Assembly: GCA_905221605.1 (NCBI GenBank)
Contig: CAJNDS010002622.1
Span: forward strand, 267,501-290,000
Source: Symbiodinium natans
Taxonomy: Eukaryota; Sar; Dinophyceae; Suessiales; Symbiodiniaceae
Reading direction: 5' to 3'
DNA length: 22,500 nt
The position numbers were made by a program, and so were the translations under genes. The number at the start of each line of letters is the position of its first letter. The stretch's first letter is position 1. The notes beneath the pieces are model-generated. The model did no database searches. It saw nothing but the letters and a program-made list of their open reading frames with translations, and was not told where the DNA came from. This document shows, one piece after another, positions 1-8,209 of the stretch.

Positions 1-184
1 TGGATATGGACATATGTTTTTTTGCATAGTTACAGGGATACACACAGATACATGAACATAAGCTTGTCTGTCGATGCACATGTACATGTGTATGTGTATA
101 TATTATGTGTAAGTACGAATGTACACCATCGCACGGTTGTTGTTTTTGCCTAGGCAGAGCGCAGTACATATGCGTATAGGCATA
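1..184. repeat. TG/TA-rich low-complexity DNA
   Basis: Alternating purine-pyrimidine text such as ACATGTACATGTGTATGTG, with many CATATG and TGTATA units. No gene seen. Confidence 0.6.
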
Positions 185-288
185 TGGCGCTAGCTTATGT
201 ACATGTCAACATCGAGCCAGACGTGCGAGAGATAGGGAGGGAGGAGGGGGAGTGTCGAATTGGAAGCAAGTGTAACATGTTCACGAAG

Positions 289-360
289 GAGAGCGAGTAT
301 GGCGATGACGCCGAAGGCGAAGACGCCGAAGCGGACGAGCCCGATCGCAGAAGCCGAGGC
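289..360 (+). other. Acidic coding-like island
   Basis: Within a frame open from 184 to 492, bases 289-360 read ESEYGDDAEGEDAEADEPD. The composition is like the other acidic islands. The upstream part of the frame is purine-rich and not convincing, and no splice signals are clear. Confidence 0.15.
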
Positions 361-524
361 ATCTGGCGGAATGATGCTGGGAGATCAGGGTTTAGGGAAG
401 CAGAAAAGGATCTTGCTTTGATGCATCAAACGGGGCCGCGTGCATTTTCCAGGGAATTAAACCGTTCCCCTAGAGAAAGAAGTGAGAAGTGAGCTAGTAT
501 GACCAAGACATACCTACAAGAGCA

Positions 525-751
525 TAAACCCTAAACCCTAAGCCCTAAACCCTAAACCCCAAACCCCAAACCCCAAACCCTAAACCCTAAACCCTAAACC
601 CTAAACCCTAAACCCTAAACCCTAAACCCTAAACCCTAAACCCCTAAACCCTAAACCCTAAACCCTAAACCCTAAACCCTAAACCCTAAACCCTAAACCC
701 TAAACCCTAAACCCTAAACCCTAAACCCTAAACCCTAAACCCTAAACCCTA
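525..751 (-). repeat. Telomere-like array (CCCTAAA)n, about 32 units
   Basis: Near-perfect CCCTAAA heptamers with a few variants at the left end (CCCTAAG, CCCCAAA) and one inserted C near 640. TTTAGGG reads on the - strand. A C-rich tail (752-775) follows. It lies inside the window, so it is an interstitial array rather than a chromosome end. Confidence 0.95.
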
Positions 752-775
752 CCCCCCACCCCCCCCCACCCCGGG

Positions 776-1578
776 TGTGCCTCAACGCGCCCCATACTCT
801 GGCGAGGCTCCAGTCGGGAGTTTGAGGAGCCTTCGCTGCCCTGGGCCGCTTGGCAAGTTCTCTAAACCACTAGGATGCCCAGTAGTTCCCTTCTTCCCTT
901 TTTTGGTACGTTTAGGTTCCCTTATAAACCCCTTTAAGCAAAAAAGGGCTTTTTCATCCTAGGTTACTGGGCGACCTAGACCATGTGTGGCTCCTGTGCT
1001 CTGGATACGATGAACCCTCAGCCCGAAAGCTGCGTGCTTTCTTCTCCGCATAAGACTGAGCCCCAAACAGCGAATTGCACTCAGCAGTGGAGTTCGGGTT
1101 TATGCTATACACCCTAAACCCTACGCCCTGATAGGTTGGAATTTAGGGTTCCTTAAACGGCCATGCTTCTACAAAGACCCAGTGTTTTCGGGGCCTCTTT
1201 GAGACATCGGACTCTGCCGCGCTGCCGTACCCTCGGACTCCTTCATCCACTCATCTACACTATATCCCCCCTGGAATTATTTTGTTTATATAAAACCCAA
1301 GTGGATATTAAACATATTATTGTTATTAAGGGTCTAAGGGGAGTATAGTATAACCGCGGCTTCTTCAACCCTGAACGCCATTAGCCTCAGCTACTCGGCT
1401 TCCAGAGACAGCGCGTTAACCTAGGGAGAGACCTTTTCACGGGAATCTTGCGCTTCAAGATCAGCCCTAACCGAAGCACCACTAGCCTGAACAACCGCCA
1501 TCCCACGCCATTCTTCGGCCCCCCTAAGGCGGCACCGGAGATCAATGTCCAGCAGCCTGGACGTCAATTTTTGGAGTT
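776..1578. other. No gene seen; scattered telomere-like remnants
   Basis: Short open frames only, none convincing. A degenerate CCCTAAACCCTACGCCC motif lies near 1110-1130, and the rest is unique-looking sequence. Confidence 0.5.
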
Positions 1579-1591
1579 GGGGGGGGGGGGG
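1579..1591 (+). repeat. Poly-G run
   Basis: Thirteen consecutive G. It is one of many G or C homopolymers in the window and prone to sequencing length error. Confidence 0.9.
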
Positions 1592-1617
1592 AAGGCCAAG
1601 AGTGCTAGAGTCTCTCC

Positions 1618-1682
1618 GCTCCCGCTCTCTCTCTGTCTCTCTCTCTGTCTTTCTCTGTCCCTCTCGCTCTCGCTCTCTCTCA
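1618..1682 (+). repeat. (CT)n pyrimidine microsatellite
   Basis: Imperfect CTCTCTGT/CGCTCT repeats, about 65 bases of almost pure pyrimidine, 45 bases before the open stretch leading into the rhodopsin gene. Capable of triplex (H-DNA) formation; a regulatory role is unproven. Confidence 0.8.
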
Positions 1683-1959
1683 AGGCCGCTTGGGCTCCCT
1701 TTGGTCATTTTACACGCCGCTAACGAATGCCGAAACTGGAACCTGCCGCGCCTAAGCGCCTTACAGTAGTCCGCGGGCCGAAACCTTTTTTAAAGGCCCC
1801 AAGTAAATGCTTGGGGCCGTCGTTCTTGGACCGCACCCGTGCCGCACCTGACTTGCGCCAGCTGCACAAGAGAAGCACTACTGAAACCTTCTCTGTGGCC
1901 CAAGATCCCCCTAAACCCTTGAACCTTGTGTGGCTCCAGATCTTGATAAGCCCGGGTCC

Positions 1960-1983
1960 AGCGGCTTCACATCCCGATTTCAG
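1960..1983 (+). promoter_or_regulatory. Possible trans- or cis-splice acceptor before the rhodopsin start
   Basis: A pyrimidine-rich stretch ends in CAG at 1981-1983, 16 bases before the ATG at 2000. Dinoflagellate nuclear mRNAs receive a trans-spliced leader at such AG sites, so this is a reasonable leader acceptor. It would also explain why the open stretch 1727-1999 need not be coding. This is inferred from position and composition only. Confidence 0.3.
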
Positions 1984-1999
1984 CGCCTCTTGGAGCGAT

Positions 2000-3163
2000 A
2001 TGGTCTTGGAAGAGCTCAACGACTTCCAGCTCTTTCGTGCATGCGGTCCGCTCTACCCCGCCTTCGCGATCGAGAGCCTTACAAGCATCATTCTGGGCTT
2101 CTTCTTCACCTACCTCGCCCTCCGCATCGTGGTGAGGACGGATGTCAAGAAGCCCATCAATGCTTCGTGGCGGATGTTTCGGGACTACATCTCTCCAGCT
2201 GTGGACGAATGGTGGACTTTGATGAAGACCTGGCCGGATATGCCCAAGAAGAAGTGTGCGGACAGAATCACCTACTGCCGGAACCTCAACATTGCCATGT
2301 GCGTTGCGCAGGCAGCAGCGGCCTTCTTCTCCGTGTTCCGCTGGCTGCACATCGAGAATGTTAATGGTCTCCGGTACCTGGGCTACGCCTTCACCTGCTC
2401 CCTGATGCAGGCAGAGCTCGTGGTTCTCATCGCTCCCTACGTTCCTTGCTACAAGCTCAACGTTGTCTTCGTGGTCCTCTTCACCCACGCCTTCCTCATC
2501 TGTGGCTGGATCGGTTCCTTGCACGAGGGCTTCCTCTTTGAGGATGCCTCATGGGAGCTCTTCAAATCGTCCTGGGACGTCTCAATCTTGGTGATCACGA
2601 ACAAGGGCATTGCCATTGGAATCACGACCTTCTGCCTTCTCTTCCTCTGCCTTGTGCAGATGCCCTTCCTCGCCTTGTGCTACTTCTGGGCAGGAGGGTG
2701 CCGTGCCCACCGTGACCTTCCCTACTACTACCTCCGCGTGATGTGCGCGGTGTGGTTCACATGGCCGGCCTTTCCATGCTGGTGGCTGATCTCGGCAGAA
2801 GGCCTCGGCCTCCTGGGAGACGCGAAAAGCAACGCCGTGGGCTTCGCCGTCCTGAACATGATCTCCAAGGGCGGCTTCACCGTGAACATGCTCAGGATTG
2901 GTGCGGACCACCGCAAAAGGTGGCCCGACGCGCCAGCGCCCAAAGGGCGTCAGAGCTGGCTGGTCGGGAAGCTCCAAGAGTATGAATCCGAGCTCACGGA
3001 GAGTCAGACCATCCGTCGCTTGCAGGCTGAGAATGCTGAGCTGAAGGCGAAGATGGGCACGAGCACCACGCCGGAGCCGAAGCTCCAGGATGCACAGGAG
3101 GTGACGGAGAACACCGAGAAAGCCGCTGAGCCGAAGGCCCGACCCGACACGCTCTGGGTCTGA
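2000..3163 (+). CDS. Microbial (type 1) rhodopsin, seven-helix retinal protein with C-terminal coiled coil
   Basis: Encodes 387 residues with seven hydrophobic helices at about 20-45, 93-116, 124-146, 152-174, 203-230, 243-264 and 275-300. Helix C carries R125-Y126 and T132-C133, aligning with bacteriorhodopsin R82, Y83, T89 and T90. Helix F carries W255, F258-P259, W262 and E267 (BR W182, Y185-P186, W189, E194). Helix G carries the retinal Schiff-base lysine K290 in the context SKGGF. The BR proton acceptor D85 is replaced by G128, D212 by N286, D96 by E139 and P91 by S134, so a classic outward proton pump is unlikely; a sensor or channel is possible. A loop of about 47 residues joins helices A and B. 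Residues about 320-351 form a coiled coil (L325, L332, L341, L348) before an acidic tail. The start is the ATG at 2000, just before the conserved part; an in-frame ATG at 1727 would add 91 residues of non-membrane sequence. No introns. The family is clear; the function is not. Confidence 0.9.
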   Translation: MVLEELNDFQLFRACGPLYPAFAIESLTSIILGFFFTYLALRIVVRTDVKKPINASWRMFRDYISPAVDEWWTLMKTWPDMPKKKCADRITYCRNLNIAMCVAQAAAAFFSVFRWLHIENVNGLRYLGYAFTCSLMQAELVVLIAPYVPCYKLNVVFVVLFTHAFLICGWIGSLHEGFLFEDASWELFKSSWDVSILVITNKGIAIGITTFCLLFLCLVQMPFLALCYFWAGGCRAHRDLPYYYLRVMCAVWFTWPAFPCWWLISAEGLGLLGDAKSNAVGFAVLNMISKGGFTVNMLRIGADHRKRWPDAPAPKGRQSWLVGKLQEYESELTESQTIRRLQAENAELKAKMGTSTTPEPKLQDAQEVTENTEKAAEPKARPDTLWV

Positions 3164-4159
3164 AGCGCACGTCACAGCGATGCTTAAAGGGGAGGGAGAG
3201 TGAAGGTAGGGCAATGTGGGCCATGTAACGTAGGGCACGCAGGTTGTGACGTTTGTTTGCCGGGATCCACTCCTCCACTTTTTAGGCACGCCGTGAGTTT
3301 GCAAAGGTTCCCTTGGGATTTTGAGGGCTCCGGCAGCGATGTGCAGCCAAGCGCACACCGGGAGACGGAGAAAAACATAGTAAAACGGCTGAGTCGAAGA
3401 CCCGGCCACACTTTGGGTGTGGAGTCGTGGAGACTGTCACACTGGTGCCTGACCGGCCCGTAGGCTCCTGTAAAGGTGCTGTGGGGAGGGAAGGAGGGCA
3501 GGCTTGTGATATTTGCGGTTTATTGATAGGGATCCATGCTTCCACTCCCCTCAGCTTCTGCAATTTTATCAAGGAAATCCCACGGCCCTCGAAGCTCTCA
3601 GAGGACCATTCAGAATCCATCGGCTGATCACTTTTGCTGCGGGGGGTGGGGAGGAACGACTTTTAGAAGCCCCCCCCAACCGTGGCAAGTGATCAGTTTC
3701 TGAACAGGCCTGGCTGCTAGCCTTGAGATCATCCTTAATTAGGATGCTTCTGCGTTGCGGACAAGGATGTGCACGGCAACAGAAACTGGCGCGCGCAGTG
3801 CATGTAGGGTGTCGCTTATCTAGAAGCCTCATTATCAGGGAACCCTACTATTTTGGGGTCTATATTCGGGTCCCTGATTTAAGGTTTTGCTTTTGTGAGG
3901 CTGAGGTCTCAGAAACATGCTCCGGTTTGAGGGTGGGCAAAGCCTGCTGTCGCAGCCAGTTCGACATTGTGGTCGAGTGAGGGGTTTTTGAAAACTGCAG
4001 CGGCGACTTACCTCTCCACTTTTGAGATTGAGGCACGTTGTCCGAGTCACGCATCTCGAAACAGAATTGAGCCATGCTTTTCTCCCATCCCCGAACATCC
4101 CCGGAGAGTGCAGGTCCCTGAATTCAGGAAATGTAGATTTATACTTCAAACTATCATGA
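3164..4159. other. Rhodopsin downstream region; no further gene seen
   Basis: Presumably includes the 3' untranslated region. Dinoflagellates lack a dependable AATAAA signal, so the end cannot be placed. A small hairpin CATCCT-TAATT-AGGATG lies at about 3730-3746. The small ORFs on both strands look like chance. Confidence 0.5.
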
Positions 4160-4187
4160 TTTAGGGTTTAGGGTTTAGGGTTTGGGC
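4160..4187 (+). repeat. Short TTTAGGG block
   Basis: About four tandem TTTAGGG units ending in TTTGGG. Confidence 0.9.
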
Positions 4188-4267
4188 CCTCATTTTGTGA
4201 AGAAACTTCCGCGCTCCTTGGGCCTTATGGGCACCTCGAGGCCTAGACGGGTGCGGCCTTAGCCCAG

Positions 4268-4319
4268 GACAGCGCCCGAAGATGCCGAGGACGGCGACCC
4301 GGACGCCTACTCGGATGAG
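4268..4319 (+). other. Exon-like acidic island
   Basis: Behind a possible acceptor (TTAGCCCAG, ending at 4267), one frame reads TAPEDAEDGDPDAYSDE up to a GTGCCT donor-like site at 4320. The sequence is GC-rich with coding-like third positions, unlike its repeat-rich surroundings. Too short to be sure. Confidence 0.22.
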
Positions 4320-4370
4320 GTGCCTCTTGAGGGATACCGATAGTAAACCCTTTTTAGGCCCTGAAATCCC

Positions 4371-4437
4371 CCCCTAAACCCTAAACCCTGAAACCCCCCT
4401 AAACCCAAAACCCTAAAAAGTAGAAGCCCTAAACCCT
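4371..4437 (-). repeat. Degenerate CCCTAAA block
   Basis: CCCTAAA, CCCTGAA and CCCCCTAAA variants with interruptions. Opposite orientation to the neighbouring blocks at 4160 and 4521. Confidence 0.85.
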
Positions 4438-4520
4438 GTAGGTCTTCACGCTTACAGGTTCGGGGCGTTGATGTTTACAAGCCGATGTGCCGGCCTTTGC
4501 TGGGGCAGATAGGTGAGTCG

Positions 4521-4645
4521 GGTTTAGGGGTTTAGGGGTTTAGGGGTTTAGGGGTTTAGGGGTTTAGGGGTTTAGGGGTTTAGGGGTTTAGGGGTTTAGG
4601 GTTTAGGGGTTTAGGGGTTTAGGGGTTTAGGGTTTAGGGGTTTAG
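4521..4645 (+). repeat. Octamer array (TTTAGGGG)n
   Basis: About 15 units, nearly all the octamer TTTAGGGG, with only two or three heptamer TTTAGGG units. The consistent extra G sets it apart from the other arrays. Confidence 0.95.
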
Positions 4646-5163
4646 TGTTGAATGTTGAGTTCCGAGTTGTAACCTGGCTCAACAATACAAAGTGGTTCGT
4701 AGCTGTACGAGATGTTGCCGAAACAGGATCAAAAGAGACTGTCCCAGAAACCCAAAGAGCAAAAGGAACAACATAAAAACAAAGAAATAAAACAAAAAGC
4801 CACCCATTTACAAGATATGAAACCGGAAGCCTCGAGCCTCCCGCCTTTGAGTTGGCAGCCCAAAGCTTTGACACCTTGAAGCTTTACCCTGGGCTTTGGA
4901 GTACTATACTTTAATACTTTTTTTGGTTTAGGGTTCCTATTGCAGCTACTTATACCTAAAAAGTATATACTTTTTTCCTGGGTCTACTCCAGAGGTAAGT
5001 ACCAGTTTCAACCTCAAGCCCTCAACCCTAAAGCCTCTGAGTCAGCTAGGCGGGGTGGGCGGCAGTTCCCCCCCAAGACTCTGAAGCCTAAAACCTCCTG
5101 TCGTCAAGGCTGCCGTCCAAAGCTGGACACTCTGATTCCGCCTGGACCCGGAAACTCCCTATA
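4646..5163. other. No gene seen
   Basis: Mixed sequence with an A-rich centre (4740-4800) and telomere-like remnants (near 4925). There is a consensus GTAAGT at 4995 after CTCCAGAG, but no convincing exon before it. Confidence 0.45.
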
Positions 5164-5518
5164 AGCAAAAGTGCAGACCTACGAGGAGAGAAACATCAAC
5201 TTAAAGAAGCAAGCAATTCTAAGCAATAAATGCTTTTTTCTCAAGACAAGTATTGCAAGTGCTTCTTCTAGATAACTCGTGCTTTTACTAGGTAAACATT
5301 ATCTATGTGAATTTAGCTAACAGAGCACCAAGCAATGGCTGAATAAGGTCTCTTACACTTGAGTACAACCAAAAGATGCACTAAGAACTAGTTGAAATAG
5401 AAGCTAAGCACGAAACAAATGATTCTGAAGCACTACGAAGACCACTTGTATGCTATTTCTGAAAAGCACAATTTGCATAAGCGCACTTAAACTTCGTAGT
5501 TATTGCCTCGTAAAGGCG
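5164..5518. other. AT-rich island without telomere-like motifs
   Basis: About 350 bases of clearly higher A+T than the rest of the window, with many AAGCA/TGCTT words. A short inverted pair CTACGAAG (5436-5443) and CTTCGTAG (5490-5497) is present. No ORF of note. Confidence 0.5.
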
Positions 5519-5730
5519 AACCAAAAAAGCAAAATACCAAAATCAAAAAACAAAAACCACCAAAACCAAAACAACCAAAAGAACCAACACCAAAAAAAAA
5601 CAAACAAACAAATTTTCCGGAGCTCTTGGAGAAGCCTCATAGGGATTTCTGAGAGTCCCAGATTGTTTTTTTTGTTTTTTGGTTTTGTTGTTTTTGGTTT
5701 TTTTGGTTTTGGCATTTTTGGCTTTCTCTA
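5519..5730. repeat. A-rich / T-rich inverted repeat
   Basis: The left arm (about 5519-5610) is built of CCAAAA/CAAAA words. The right arm (about 5663-5730) is built of TTTTGG/TTTTG words, the approximate reverse complement. A spacer of about 50 bases (CCGGAGCTC region) lies between. Imperfect foldback structure. Confidence 0.6.
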
Positions 5731-5830
5731 CTGTCCTGTGTATTCGGAATTAATTGTATTCTCGTCTACGCCCAGGAAATATGCTATGTAGCACACTGAG
5801 TTTGCTTGCAGTGCAGCTGGGTGACTTGCT

Positions 5831-5861
<31 letters not shown>

Positions 5862-5872
5862 GGGGGGGGGGG

Positions 5873-5912
<40 letters not shown>

Positions 5913-5936
5913 GGGGGGGGGGGTGGGGGGGGGGTG
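5831..5936 (+). repeat. Poly-G tract of about 100 bases
   Basis: Almost pure G with isolated A, C and T. Likely to form G-quadruplexes and very hard to sequence, so its length and interruptions are unreliable. A second G run lies at 5964-5977. Confidence 0.95.
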
Positions 5937-5979
5937 CCAAAAAGAAAGAAAAGGCAGATGTCAGGGGGGGGGGGGGGTA

Positions 5980-6028
5980 CCATATATATATATATATATA
6001 TATAAATATACACACATATATATATATG
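5980..6028. repeat. (TA)n microsatellite
   Basis: ATATAT runs with ACACAC inserted, directly after a G run. Confidence 0.9.
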
Positions 6029-6580
6029 TATACATTTTGTCAGCCAGGCAATCAAGTTGCCAAGGATAGCCCGGGAATCAGAGCAAGATCGGAAAATGGT
6101 TCGGAATGGCGCAACGCCCTGGGCGGCAGTTCTTAAACCTTCCAAGGCTTGAGGCCTTCAAGGCTACAGTCCCAAGATCTGAAACACACGAGCCAGAGGC
6201 CGCGATCCATGCAATCTAGATTTTTTTGCCACCCGTCTGGCGCCCCGCGGGGCAACTGCAGAGAGAGAGCATGTAGGGCTTAGGTTTGTTAATAACCCAG
6301 GGTGTAGGGTTTCAGGTTCATAATCATCCCCCCATTCGCATCACGGATGGTTTTTTCTTTCCTTTTTTTATTTGGGGGGGGGGGGGGGGGTTCTTGGACA
6401 CGTTCCTACACGGAGTCTACGAAGCCACCCGAAGGGATGCGTTCAGCCTTCCCTTCAATGTGAGGGGGAGTGGCTAGAACCCTCAACCGCAGCTAACAAT
6501 GCGTGCAGCAAGATCTGCCAAGACTACTTGTCACAAATGCGCTTGCAGCCTCCCGCCCCCCCCCCCTTCCCCCCGACGAC
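6029..6580. other. No gene seen
   Basis: Contains a 12-base palindrome GCCCCGCGGGGC (6242-6253), telomere-like remnants near 6297-6320, a poly-G run (6374-6390) and a poly-C run (about 6557-6566). The C-rich end may be the pyrimidine tract of the acceptor at 6586. Confidence 0.45.
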
Positions 6581-6586
6581 TTCAAG

Positions 6587-6677
6587 ACCTGAACGAGTGT
6601 TGCGCGCGGCGCGCGGCGCACCGCGCCACATGGGTCATCCAAAACGAGCGCCAACGTGCGCAGAAGCCCCCCTGCAT
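6587..6677 (+). other. Exon-like segment with consensus donor
   Basis: A long C-rich pyrimidine tract ends in TTCAAG at 6581-6586. The following 91 bases are open in one frame (DLNECCARRAAHRATWVIQN and on) and stop exactly at a consensus GTAAGT donor at 6678. A 24-base micro-exon candidate, 6744-6767 (acceptor GCGCAG, donor GTAAGA), matches its phase. It does not join in phase to the 6872 segment. Confidence 0.25.
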
Positions 6678-6871
6678 GTAAGTGCGTGCAAATCGATCAA
6701 CTTCGTTCCGCACTCTTAGGGTGTTCTCTGGCATTGGGCGCAGGTTGCAGGGTCCGCCAGACTTACAGTAAGAGTCATTTTGGGATGCTTTGGGCGTTTT
6801 AGGGTTTTGGATTTAATAGCTGGACATGAACTGATATTCGAAGAGCCCTCACTGTCAACACCCTTTCAAAG

Positions 6872-7066
6872 ACGGCATGGAGTTAATGAAAAGTTCCGAT
6901 TTTGACCACCTGAATGAAGCTTGGGAAAAGTTGCTGGGTGTGGAGTTAAGGGGACCCCTCAGATCATGCAGCAGAAATGTTCGGTTCGCCCCTCAGCATC
7001 CCAACCCTGCAGTACGGCGACGAGGAGTACGAGCCGCCAGACAGCCCCCAGGAGTTAGCCGGTGAA
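6872..7066 (+). pseudogene. Exon-like segment with a frame break at a G4 run
   Basis: After CTTTCAAAG a frame opens reading DGMELMKSSDFDHLNEAWEK (ATG at 6877). Its later part turns arginine-rich, whereas another frame, open from 6950, reads plausible acidic protein (MFGSPLSIPTLQYGDEEYEP and on) up to a GTGGGT donor at 7067. The two frames meet at a GGGG run at 6950-6953; one extra G would make them continuous. It may be a true exon with a sequencing or assembly indel, or a decayed exon. No family recognised. Confidence 0.3.
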
Positions 7067-7071
7067 GTGGG

Positions 7072-7119
7072 TTTCGGGTTTAGGTTTAGGGTTCCCTAAA
7101 CCCTGAACCCTACCCCCTA
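7072..7119. repeat. Head-to-head telomere-like motif
   Basis: TTTAGGG units run into CCCTAAA units with a 2-base centre (TTTAGGG-TT-CCCTAAA at 7085-7100), a perfect 7-base inverted pair. Degenerate units lie on both sides. Confidence 0.85.
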
Positions 7120-7480
7120 AAGCCCCTTGATGGGCTTATAAAGGAATTTGACCTTCAATGGTCTACTCTTGGGGCTAAATTTGATCCATTTCTTACAGGC
7201 TTCGTTTTTCTCTCCACTGGTACCTCATTTAGGGGTTTTGCAAGATCATGAACACGTGTCAGGCTGCTTCGAACATCAAGAGCGCTAGGGTCAAACGGCG
7301 CCTTCCATAAAGTCGCCAGCGTTGTGGTTCTTGCTGCGTACTTTTGCCGCACGTATCCAAAAAGCCTACACCCTAGCAACTGACTGTTGTGTTTTGGAAG
7401 CGGTTGGAGGCTAGGGTTCAGGGTTTAGGGTTTAAGCAGGCAGTGCAGCAGTCCTAGCCGCAAAAAGGGTTTAAATCCAG
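7120..7480. other. No gene seen; one TTTAGGG cluster
   Basis: A TTCAGGG/TTTAGGG cluster lies at 7413-7434. No convincing frame. Confidence 0.4.
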
Positions 7481-7549
7481 GAGCGTCCCAAGGAGGAGGA
7501 GCCTGGCTCGCAGCTCCAAAAGCAGGCATCTTGGGGGGCAGGGCTTCAA
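7481..7549 (+). other. Exon-like segment, 23 codons, phase 0
   Basis: The acceptor TTTAAATCCAG ends at 7480. The next 69 bases are open (ERPKEEEPGSQLQKQASWGA and on) and are followed by a consensus-like GTGAGA donor at 7550. The length is a multiple of three. A telomere-like TTTAGGG cluster (7413-7434) lies in the presumed upstream intron. Confidence 0.27.
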
Positions 7550-8116
7550 GTGAGAGAGTCCTCGGTGAAAAGGGGCGGTTGGGGTTTGGGTGTTTAGGGG
7601 GTCTAGGGTGTTGCAACCCTTGACTTTCTGGTAGAAACATAAGAGATCGAGAAAGGAGAGAGAGAGAGAGGGGCGGGAGGGCCAGAGGGCCAGAGGGAGA
7701 CGGGGCGAGAGCGGAGAGAGCGGAGAGGGAGAGGGAGGGGAGTGTTTTTGTGCCCTGGACAGATTGCAAAAAAATTGCAGGTTGGGCTGTGAATAGCCGT
7801 TCTAACTCCTACGCGCATCTGCCGCCAAGCATTCAGGTAGTGACGCAAGAGTTGGAAGTGCAGATATGCTGCGATCTGCTAGTCAGATCACCCACTCAGA
7901 TCTGGGTCCTATATAATAGAACTACGAAGTGAATAAAATGAACGTATTCTGCAAGGAGCACCGCCTGGCGCGCGAAGATTATGAACAAAGCGAATGCCCC
8001 AAACTCATTTCCTTTATATGACAATGAGCGTATGAATGAGTGAGCGAAGTGAGCGCACGAGAGCCCCATTAATTAAAGGAGCGTAGAAAGAGTTTACCGT
8101 TTGGGGTTCTAGTAGT
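7550..8116. other. Purine tract and upstream region of the acylase gene
   Basis: A GA-rich tract of nearly pure purine lies at about 7645-7742 (GAGAGAG, GGGAGGGCCAGAGGG), the opposite strand sense of the CT tract before the rhodopsin gene. The remainder shows no gene or recognisable promoter. Confidence 0.5.
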
Positions 8117-8209
8117 TTGCGGAGGCATGGGCTAGATCCGAAAGCCCAGAGCTTTGGCCCGGAACCGGCCGATAGGACTCTTCCCCGGTCGCCCCCTCCT
8201 TCGTCCCTC

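Noticed and set aside
525-751. A true chromosome end
   Set aside because: Ordinary sequence and genes lie on both sides, and similar arrays occur throughout in both orientations.
1727-1999. N-terminal extension of the rhodopsin from the ATG at 1727
   Set aside because: The 91 extra residues have no membrane or targeting features, are proline/basic-rich, and precede an acceptor-like CAG at 1981-1983; the ATG at 2000 fits better.
1967-3409. Antisense ORFs over the rhodopsin, and likewise over the acylase
   Set aside because: They are shadows of GC-rich coding DNA and show no domains.
5710-5732. Spliced-leader-like text CATTTTTGGCTTTC
   Set aside because: It lies in a T-rich inverted repeat arm and lacks the rest of the conserved dinoflagellate leader.
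5750-6145. Long glycine- or proline-rich ORFs over the poly-G tract
   Set aside because: They are simple translations of a homopolymer in several frames and both strands, without coding character.
8117-8209. 31-residue extension of the acylase
   Set aside because: It begins at a TTG, not an ATG, and would bury the signal peptide; 8210 is the first real in-frame ATG.
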